The notes beneath the pieces were generated by a model that saw nothing but the letters and a program-made list of their open reading frames with translations, made no database searches and was not told the DNA's origin. A program made the translations under genes and the position numbers. From an uncultured Chloroflexota bacterium (GTDB taxonomy: Bacteria > Chloroflexota > Limnocylindria > Limnocylindrales > CSP1-4): 20,434 nucleotides of DNA. Where the stretch lies: the NCBI GenBank assembly GCA_903928275.1, contig CAIYQJ010000349.1, positions 1 through 20,434 on the forward strand, written 5' to 3'. Positions 14,667 through 20,434 of the stretch are shown in pieces; position 1 is the stretch's first letter, and every line of letters begins with the position of its first letter.

Positions 14667-17099
14667 CTACGGCCGGGCGGTCGGGGAGGCCACGGTCGGC
14701 GCCGCCGGAGAGGGCCCGACCGGTGCCGGAAGCCGGTCGCGGAGCCGCGACGCGAGCGCAGCGACGAACGGGGTCGCAAGGTGGTGCGTGTCGCGGTAGA
14801 CGATGTAGCGACCGATCACGGCCGGGCACGGGCCGGTCGGGCAGACCCAGACCGTGGGATCCACGAACGCGGCGCCTGCGTGGCGCGCAACGCTCCCCTC
14901 CTCCGCCACCCAGGCGGCGTCGATCGCCGTCGCCACCGGTGTCGCGCACGCGAGCACGCTGTCCGGGTGGGCCGAGAGGCACGACGGAGGATCGCCGGGC
15001 GCCTCGGGCGTGGCGCCGACGACGGCGACCGCCCCGGCGTTGGGCGTGACGGCCGCGAGGGTCCGCGCCAGGCCCGCGGCGAGCTCCGCCGTCCCGGCGT
15101 CACCCACGAGCGTCGCGCCGTTCACCATCGGTCTCACGCCGGGGCTGTCGGAGACCACGACGAGGGCCGGGTGCTCCGCCGTGATCCGCGCGATCGCGTT
15201 CCGCCTCCACGTGTCGCACTCCGTGTACGCGCGCCCGAGCGTCGAGCTCCAGACGGTGACGTCGGCCGCCGTGCACGCGCTCTTCGTCAGCGACACCAGG
15301 CGGAAGCCGCCGTCGAGGGCGATGCGCTCGAGCGCTGGGAACCACTGGGCCGCGTGGCTGTCGCCGAAGAGGACGACGGTCGTCGGGGAATCGACGACAC
15401 CGTAGGCGCACGGTCCCGACGTGGTGGTCGCGGTGTCGAGATGGCAGCCGTCGGCGTAGACCCGCGGGGCATCCGATCGCACGGCCGCGAGCGACGGCGT
15501 GAGATCGCCCGGCACCGGGCCGTCCGGCGTGGGCGGCAGGGACGGCAGGGCGGGCGCCCCGGCGGATCCGCCCGGCACCGGTGACGTCGATGCGGCGGGC
15601 GGCACCGAGCCGTTCGGTCGCGCCGTGGATCCGGCCGCCGGGGAGCCGCCCGGCGACGTGGCGGACGGCTGCGGCGAGCGGGTCCCGGGCGCATCCGTGG
15701 GGACGAGGCCGGCGAGCGGGTCCCCGCTCGGGACAACGACATCGACCGATCCGGAGCCGCCGAGCCGGGCGGCCGTGACGCTCCCCACGCCGAGCGCACC
15801 GACAGCGACCGCCACCGTGAGGCCCCCGGCCATCGCCAGGTTCCTCCGCGTGACCGTCCCGATGAAGCGGCCGCGGCGGAGCGGGTCCTCCACCCATCGC
15901 TGCGAGGCCGCGGCGAGCGGGCCCGCGACGAAGACGACGAGCGCGACGCGACCGGCGAGTGGCAGCGGACCGCCCAGGGCGATGGGCACGAGGACGAGCA
16001 CGGGCCAGTGCCAGAGGTAGAGCGAGTACGAGATGCGGCCCACGTACCGGAAGGGAGCCGTGCCGAGGAGACGCGCGTGGAGGTCACGGGCGCCACCGCC
16101 GCCCGCAGCGATCACGGCAGCGGTCCCCACCACCGGGACGAGCGCGGCCCACCCGGGGAAGGGCGTCTGCTGGGTGATCAGGATCCCCCCAGCGGCCACC
16201 ACCGCGAGGCCGCCCCAGCCGAGGGCGGACCTCCCCCACGTCGGGATGTCACCGAAGTGCTGGGCGGCGAGCGCGAGCAGGGCCCCCACGCCGAGCTCCC
16301 ACGCCCGCGTCGGCAGCGAGAAGAAGGCCCACGGCTGCTGCGTCCCCGTCAGGTAGACCGAGAGGACGAACGAGCCGACGATGACCGCGACGAACCACAC
16401 GCCGAGCCGCCTGGCAGAGCCCGATGCGTAGCGCGACGCGATGAGCACGAACGCGGGCCAGAACAGGTAGAACTGCTCCTCGGCGCTCAGCGACCAGAAG
16501 TGGAGGATCGGCGACGGCGCGAGCGTGCTCTGCAGGTAGTCGGTGGCCTGCACCGCGAAGCGGATGTTGGAGACGTACATCGCGGCCGCCGCCGCGTCAC
16601 CGGCGACGTCGATGAGGCGGAGCGGGGACAGGACGATGGCCGAGGCGACCACCGTGACCGCGAGCACCAACGCGGACGCAGGGAGGATGCGCCGCGCGCG
16701 CCGCGCGTAGAAGTCACCGAGCGAGATCGTGCCGGCGGAGCGGACCTCGCGGAGCAGGAGCCCCGTGATGAGGAAGCCCGACAGGACGAAGAACACGTCG
16801 ACGCCGATGAAGCCGCCCGTGAAGCCCGGCACCTGTGCGTGGTAGAGGAGCACGAGGACGACCGCGACAGCGCGGAGTCCCTCCAGGTCGGGCCGGAAGT
16901 CGTGCCCGCTCGACCGCGAGGGAGGTGCGGGTCGGTCGAGCGCCGGCGAGGGCGTCGCGGGGTCCGGGGCCGGCGGATGCGAGTTCTGCAGACCTCCCCC
17001 TTCGGCTGTCGCCCCCACGGATCGGGTGCGGGGCCTCGTTCGAGAGCTCCATCGGCGCGGCAGCCACGGGCGGTCTCCCTCCGGGCAGCGTCGCGCCAT
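14667..17099 (-). CDS. Membrane acyltransferase (acyltransferase-3, OafA type) fused to an extracytoplasmic SGNH domain
   Basis: Family members O-acetylate or O-acylate exported polysaccharides, peptidoglycan or lipids. The 810-residue product has a short disordered start, then about ten membrane helices (70-445). These carry the acyltransferase-3 marks: 'RPDLEGLRAVAVVLVLLYHA' with His87, 'GFIGVDVFFVLSGFLITGLL', 'ARRARRILPA', 'WSLSAEEQFYLFWP' and 'YVGRISYSLYLWHWPVL'. A Pro/Ser/Gly linker (about 455-530) leads to the SGNH domain, with 'VVLFGDSHAAQWFPAL' (Ser581) and the DTHH motif (Asp770, His773). Eight cysteines in this domain match those of the neighbouring stand-alone SGNH protein. The start is uncertain: ATG 17099 is used, ATG 17189 and GTG 17018 are possible, and no good ribosome-binding site supports any. 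Confidence 0.9.
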   Translation of the reverse strand: MARRCPEGDRPWLPRRWSSRTRPRTRSVGATAEGGGLQNSHPPAPDPATPSPALDRPAPPSRSSGHDFRPDLEGLRAVAVVLVLLYHAQVPGFTGGFIGVDVFFVLSGFLITGLLLREVRSAGTISLGDFYARRARRILPASALVLAVTVVASAIVLSPLRLIDVAGDAAAAAMYVSNIRFAVQATDYLQSTLAPSPILHFWSLSAEEQFYLFWPAFVLIASRYASGSARRLGVWFVAVIVGSFVLSVYLTGTQQPWAFFSLPTRAWELGVGALLALAAQHFGDIPTWGRSALGWGGLAVVAAGGILITQQTPFPGWAALVPVVGTAAVIAAGGGGARDLHARLLGTAPFRYVGRISYSLYLWHWPVLVLVPIALGGPLPLAGRVALVVFVAGPLAAASQRWVEDPLRRGRFIGTVTRRNLAMAGGLTVAVAVGALGVGSVTAARLGGSGSVDVVVPSGDPLAGLVPTDAPGTRSPQPSATSPGGSPAAGSTARPNGSVPPAASTSPVPGGSAGAPALPSLPPTPDGPVPGDLTPSLAAVRSDAPRVYADGCHLDTATTTSGPCAYGVVDSPTTVVLFGDSHAAQWFPALERIALDGGFRLVSLTKSACTAADVTVWSSTLGRAYTECDTWRRNAIARITAEHPALVVVSDSPGVRPMVNGATLVGDAGTAELAAGLARTLAAVTPNAGAVAVVGATPEAPGDPPSCLSAHPDSVLACATPVATAIDAAWVAEEGSVARHAGAAFVDPTVWVCPTGPCPAVIGRYIVYRDTHHLATPFVAALASRLRDRLPAPVGPSPAAPTVASPTARP

Positions 17100-17179
17100 G
17101 GTACTGCCAAGTCCCCGGTCCGCCCCCGCGACGCTCGACCGTGCGTCGTGGTCCGCGGAATCGGGTGGGAAACGAGAAC

Positions 17180-17219
17180 GGTCTACCATCACGTGGTGGA
17201 CCGCCGGGTCCGACACCCG
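17180..17219 (+). promoter_or_regulatory. Two tandem inverted repeats upstream of the SGNH gene
   Basis: A 9-bp stem, ggtctacca (17180-17188) with tggtggacc (17194-17202, one G-T pair), has a 5-nt loop. It is followed at once by a 5-bp stem, cgggt (17205-17209) with acccg (17215-17219). They lie 25-65 bp before the SGNH start in the divergent region shared with the acyltransferase gene. They could be a protein-binding dyad or leader RNA structure. No strong promoter element was recognised here. Confidence 0.4.
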
Positions 17220-17244
17220 CTGACCAGGTGAGCCGGAGCGGACG

Positions 17245-18225
17245 ATGCTTTCCGATCGCGTGAGGATGCCGAGGGGGTTCCTGCTCGTGGCTGCCGTCTC
17301 CGCGATCCTGGCTGCATCCCCCGTCTGGTCCGGGACGGTGGCCGCCGCCGCGCCGGCGGACCGGCCCGCGACCGTGGACGAGCCCGTCCCGGTCGACCTG
17401 ACCCCGTCACTCGCGGCAGCGCCACGCGACTATCCCGCACCGTACTTCGACGGGTGCCACGTCCAGCAGGCCGGCGTGATCTCCAGGAAGGCGACGTGCA
17501 TCTACGGCGACGCGACGTCTCCGACCGAGATCATCCTCTTCGGCGACAGCCACGCGCTGTCGTGGTTCCCCGCCGTCGAGGAGGTGGCGATGCGCGAGGG
17601 CTGGCGGCTCCGCGTGCTCACGATGTCCGCGTGCTCGCCGGCCGACATCCCGAACTGGAACTCCAACTACCACCGGGTGTCCACCGCATGCAGCGCCTGG
17701 CGCAAGCACGCCATGAGCGAGATCGCCGCGGACAGCCCGGCGATCGTCCTGGTCGCCGGGACGCGCGGCTTCGCCACGGTCGGCGCCTCGGGCACCATCC
17801 TCAAGGGAGCCGCCCGCACGCGAGCGTGGCAGGCCGGCATGGACCGCACGCTGGAACGGCTCGTGCCGCTCGCCGCACGGGTCATCTACATCGGGGACTC
17901 GCCGCTCGCGACGCAGGATCCGCCCAGGTGCCTGGCCGCCAACCCCATGAGCACGCTGGCGTGCGCCACCCCCGTCTCCTCCGCGATCGACGCGACATGG
18001 CTGGCCGACGAGCGGCAGGCGGCCGACGTGGCGTACACCGGCTTCGTCGATCCCACGCCCTGGATCTGCCCGTCGAGCCCATGCCCGGTCGTCATCGACG
18101 GGGTCCTCGTGTTCCGCGACATGGGCCACCTGACGGCCACGTTCGCGTCCACGCTCGCCGATCCCCTCGACGTAGCGATCCTCGCCGACCTCGAGCAGAG
18201 CCTGGGCACCACGACGTTCGACTGA
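17245..18225 (+). CDS. Secreted stand-alone SGNH-hydrolase-like protein, paralogue of the fused SGNH domain next door
   Basis: The 326-residue product begins with a signal peptide (hydrophobic core about 11-29, then an Ala-rich cleavage region). The mature part is one SGNH domain: 'PTEIILFGDSHALSWFPAVE' with Ser102, and at the end 'VFRDMGHLTATFA' with Asp292 and His295, completing a Ser-Asp-His set. It closely resembles the C-terminal domain of the divergent acyltransferase, including the 'VDLTPSLAA', 'DGCH', 'SACSPADIPNW' and 'WICPSSPCPVVI' stretches. Eight cysteines occur at nearly identical spacing, suggesting four disulfides outside the cell. GGAGCGG just before the ATG is a plausible ribosome-binding site. 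Its last 340 nt overlap the 3' end of the glycosidase gene on the other strand. It probably transfers or removes acyl groups on an exported glycan, which is inference. Confidence 0.88.
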   Translation: MLSDRVRMPRGFLLVAAVSAILAASPVWSGTVAAAAPADRPATVDEPVPVDLTPSLAAAPRDYPAPYFDGCHVQQAGVISRKATCIYGDATSPTEIILFGDSHALSWFPAVEEVAMREGWRLRVLTMSACSPADIPNWNSNYHRVSTACSAWRKHAMSEIAADSPAIVLVAGTRGFATVGASGTILKGAARTRAWQAGMDRTLERLVPLAARVIYIGDSPLATQDPPRCLAANPMSTLACATPVSSAIDATWLADERQAADVAYTGFVDPTPWICPSSPCPVVIDGVLVFRDMGHLTATFASTLADPLDVAILADLEQSLGTTTFD

Positions 18226-20084
18226 CGCGCCGGCCGGCGCGGATGGCGGGCCTCCGCGGTCGCGATCAGCGGGGTCAGGCCGAAGCCGAAGGGATAGGCG
18301 ATCCGCCCGGGAGCCCCCGGCTGCGGGACGTCCACGGGCAGCCTCCCCGTCGGGCGGAGGTCGCCGGTGAGGACCCGGGCCGCCGCCCCGATCGCGTCGC
18401 GGGTGTACGAGTAGGTCGCGATGAACGCCTCCACACCCGGCAGGTGCGTGACGTCGTACGGCGTGCCCACGGCGACGACCGCGACGGCCGCACCCGCGGC
18501 GACGAGCGCAGCGACGAGGTCGCGCTGCGAGGCTCCGCTCGCGAGTGAGGCCTCGCGCGTCAGCACGAGCGCGACGTCGTGGCCGCGCGCCGCCGCCACG
18601 ACCTGCGCGATCCCGTCGGGCGTGGGGCTGTTCCCCACCCAGAGCGCATCTGCGCCGCGCCCGCCGGCCCGCAGCGCGTCGGCCATCATCGGCACCCGCG
18701 TCTGGCCCCAGCCCGTCACGAGCACCGAGCTCGACGCCGGGAGGGGCAGAAGCCGACCGTCGTCCACGAGCAGGGTCGTCGTCCGGTCCGTGATCGCCTG
18801 CGCCCGGGCGAGATGAGCCGGCGTGCCCACGACAGCATCGACCGCCGACACGTCCACCTGCGGATGCGCCACCATCCCGCGGTCCCACTTGAGCGCCAGG
18901 ATCCTCCGCACGCTGGTGTCGATCCGCTTCTCCGTCAGTCGCCCGTCATGGACGGCACCGAGGACCGCCCCGACCGCGGCCTCCGGGGCGGGGCTCATGA
19001 GGAGGATGTCCGCGCCGGCCTCGAGCGCGCGCACGGCCACCTCGGCGTCGCCGTAGCGCTGGCGCACCCCTTCCATCGTGAGGGCGTCGGTGATGACCAC
19101 GCCATCGAAGCCGAGCTCGTCGCGCAGCAGTCCGGTGAGGATCGGCCGGCTCAGCGTGGCAGGATCGCCCGACGGATCCAGCGCCGGGAAGGAGATGTGG
19201 GCCGTCATGATCGCGTCGACCCCGGCCGCGATCGCAGCACGGAACGGCGGCGCGTCGATGCGCTCCCACTCCGCGCGCGTGTGCGTGATCACCGGCAGGC
19301 CGCTGTGCGAGTCGGTCGCAGTGTCGCCGTGCCCCGGGAAGTGCTTTGCGACCGCCGCCGTGTCGCCGGCGTGGAGCCCGTCGATGGCCGCGGTCACGAG
19401 CGTCGACACGAGATCCGGCCGCGACGAGAACGAGCGCACCCCGATCACCGGGTTCGCCGGGTTGACGTTCACGTCCGCGTCGGGCGCGTTGTCCGTGTTG
19501 ATGCCGAGCGCCCGCAGCTCCTCGGCGGTGATGTGGAACGCCTCGCGGGTCAGCGCGGGGTCGCGGGCCGCGCCGAGCGCCATGGCGCCGGGGAGCTGGG
19601 CGGCGGGCTCCCCCACCCTCGCCACGAGCGCCCCGGTCTCCTGGTCGGCAGAGACGATGAGGGGGACGCCCGTCCCGCCGCCGGCGCCGGGCGTGGCGGC
19701 GGCATGCTGCAGGCCGTCGCTCAGCCGGGCGATCTGGGCGGGATCGTCCACGTTACCTGCCCACCCGAAGTAGATGACCCCGCCGAGGTGGAACTTCGCG
19801 ACCGCCTGGGCGGAGGTCTCGACGCCGTACAGCCGCACGTTGCGCCGGTCCGGCGTATCCGGGCGGGCACCGTAGACCTGGCCGACCAGCAGCTGGCCGA
19901 CCTTCTCGTCGAGCGTCATCCGCTCGAGCGTCCGGGCGATCCACGCGGCCTCCGCACGTGCAGGGCGGGTCCCGGCGGCCGCGACCGGCGGCGCGACGGC
20001 CCAGGCGACCGACAGCGTCAGGAGGACGGTGAGCAGCGCCGTCATCGAGCGGCACGTGCGCCAGGGTCGATCAGAGCGGATCAC
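17886..20084 (-). CDS. Secreted glycoside hydrolase family 3 protein, NagZ-type beta-N-acetylhexosaminidase-like, with an antisense-derived C-terminal tail
   Basis: The 732-residue product starts with a signal peptide ('MTALLTVLLTLSVAWAVA' near residues 14-31). The GH3 catalytic barrel (about 45-400) carries KHFPGHGDTATDSH at 247-260, the NagZ His-Asp signature, and 'VVITDALTMEGV' with the nucleophile Asp333. A C-terminal GH3 domain follows to about 605, ending in the usual 'AYPFGFGL'. Family enzymes remove N-acetylglucosamine from muropeptides or chitin fragments. After about residue 605 there is no family match: roughly the last 112 residues are read antisense to the SGNH gene, stopping only at 17886. 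The GTG start at 20084 has GGAGG 5 nt upstream and places the signal peptide correctly; no ATG upstream fits. Core function is well supported; the tail may be a result of stop-codon loss. Confidence 0.88.
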   Translation of the reverse strand: MIRSDRPWRTCRSMTALLTVLLTLSVAWAVAPPVAAAGTRPARAEAAWIARTLERMTLDEKVGQLLVGQVYGARPDTPDRRNVRLYGVETSAQAVAKFHLGGVIYFGWAGNVDDPAQIARLSDGLQHAAATPGAGGGTGVPLIVSADQETGALVARVGEPAAQLPGAMALGAARDPALTREAFHITAEELRALGINTDNAPDADVNVNPANPVIGVRSFSSRPDLVSTLVTAAIDGLHAGDTAAVAKHFPGHGDTATDSHSGLPVITHTRAEWERIDAPPFRAAIAAGVDAIMTAHISFPALDPSGDPATLSRPILTGLLRDELGFDGVVITDALTMEGVRQRYGDAEVAVRALEAGADILLMSPAPEAAVGAVLGAVHDGRLTEKRIDTSVRRILALKWDRGMVAHPQVDVSAVDAVVGTPAHLARAQAITDRTTTLLVDDGRLLPLPASSSVLVTGWGQTRVPMMADALRAGGRGADALWVGNSPTPDGIAQVVAAARGHDVALVLTREASLASGASQRDLVAALVAAGAAVAVVAVGTPYDVTHLPGVEAFIATYSYTRDAIGAAARVLTGDLRPTGRLPVDVPQPGAPGRIAYPFGFGLTPLIATAEARHPRRPARQSNVVVPRLCSRSARIATSRGSASVDANVAVRWPMSRNTRTPSMTTGHGLDGQIQGVGSTKPVYATSAACRSSASHVASIAEETGVAHASVLMGLAARHLGGSCVASGESPM

Positions 20085-20434
20085 CGAACCTCCGTCCGTG
20101 CACGCGGATCCCCGACCGGAGACGTCGAGGCGGAAGATCCCGAGGGACTCCGCCGTGATCGTGCGCCGGCCGGGGCGGCGCCGCACGACCTCGAAAGTAC
20201 CGGGCCGATCCGTCGCGCCGGCCCGGACCGCCTCCCGCGTCCACCGGAGACGGCAGGACGCTTCCCCTTCGGCTGCCATGGGCCTGCATTCGACGCCCCG
20301 GCCTACGTCGCCTGCGGGACGCCGGCCTGACCATTGAGCCCTCGCGCCCGGCTGGGCGAGATGACACGCTCGCCTCCGACGCTGGCACCCGGCCAGCGGC
20401 GAAGCGTGGGCGTCGACTCCCTGCCGTTTCGATC
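20085..20434. other. Gene-free 350-bp region with several inverted repeats
   Basis: I see no convincing gene here. It is the upstream region of the glycosidase gene, and possibly also the leader of a plus-strand gene beyond the window. Three stems stand out: 20300-20327 (ggcc/cgtc pairing gacg/ggcc, with a 2x2 internal loop), 20355-20374 (ggcgag with ctcgcc) and 20381-20397 (gctggc with gccagc, 5-nt loop). An AGCCGAAGGGG sequence on the minus strand (20273-20263) also occurs near the acyltransferase start. No riboswitch consensus I know fits. Confidence 0.4.

Noticed and set aside
16990..17090. Glycine-riboswitch-like pieces (GGGAGACC, GCCGATGGAGC) upstream of the acyltransferase
   Set aside because: The order and spacing of the aptamer core are not reproduced, and the stretch is probably inside the coding region if ATG 17099 is the start.
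18579..20330. 583-codon plus-strand open frame opposite the glycosidase gene
   Set aside because: Arg/His/Asp-rich shadow of a well-supported GH3 gene; unlike the SGNH overlap, there is no domain on this strand.
20340..20434. Cobalamin or cyclic-di-GMP riboswitch at the right end
   Set aside because: Stems and short fragments such as GGTGCC and GGCAGCCG look suggestive, but the conserved B12 box and the GCAAA/CGCAAAGCC cores are missing on both strands.
1..20434. CRISPR array, insertion sequence, prophage or toxin-antitoxin module
   Set aside because: No regularly spaced direct repeats, transposase motifs, terminal inverted repeats with target duplication, or small paired toxin-like genes were seen.

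Overview
The window is very GC-rich chromosomal DNA (about 70% G+C by eye) that is densely coded, with frequent GTG starts and several stop/start overlaps. Its core is housekeeping: priA, gmk, rluD, lspA, ileS, the rpsF-ssb-rpsR cluster, ilvE and a tRNA-Leu gene. The gene content, the unusual IleS signature motifs, a CpaE/TadZ-like ATPase and secreted cell-wall enzymes suggest an uncultured Chloroflexota bacterium, with Actinomycetota as the alternative. This placement is an inference from style and content, not from a search. I see no insertion sequence, phage gene, CRISPR array or plasmid function.

Layout. (1) Positions 1-6213, minus strand: ileS > lspA > rluD > gmk > priA, read from right to left. 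The genes are tightly spaced, with a 49-nt gap, a 29-nt overlap, an ATGA overlap and then a 40-nt gap. PriA runs off the left edge. (2) Positions 6442-8247, plus strand: a membrane-anchored LytR-CpsA-Psr (LCP) protein, divergent from ileS. It is convergent with (3) ilvE (8316-9296, minus). (4) Positions 9409-11737, minus: a three-gene membrane operon of a TauE/SafE permease, a DUF1634 protein and a CaCA-type cation exchanger. (5) Positions 11804-13092, minus: rpsF-ssb-rpsR, with an extended -10 promoter and a leader hairpin. (6) Positions 13268-14494, plus: a CpaE/TadZ-like protein in which both the receiver domain and the P-loop have lost their signature residues. (7) Positions 14532-14617, minus: tRNA-Leu(UAA). 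(8) Positions 14667-20084: a surface-polysaccharide and cell-wall block. It holds an acyltransferase-3/SGNH fusion protein (minus), a divergent secreted stand-alone SGNH protein (plus), and a secreted NagZ-type family 3 glycosidase (minus). The last 340 nt of the glycosidase gene lie antisense to the SGNH gene. (9) Positions 20085-20434: no gene seen, but several inverted repeats.

How the genes fit together. The right-hand block looks like envelope modification: O-acyl transfer to an exported glycan, a free SGNH partner closely related to the fused one, and a secreted N-acetylhexosaminidase-like enzyme. The LCP protein, which by family attaches glycopolymers to the wall, fits the same theme. 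The TauE-DUF1634-CaCA operon is probably an anion/cation export unit. The most unusual items are the SGNH pair with all eight cysteines conserved, the tail-to-tail overlap with the glycosidase, and the orphan CpaE-like protein with a degenerate receiver and a lysine-less P-loop.
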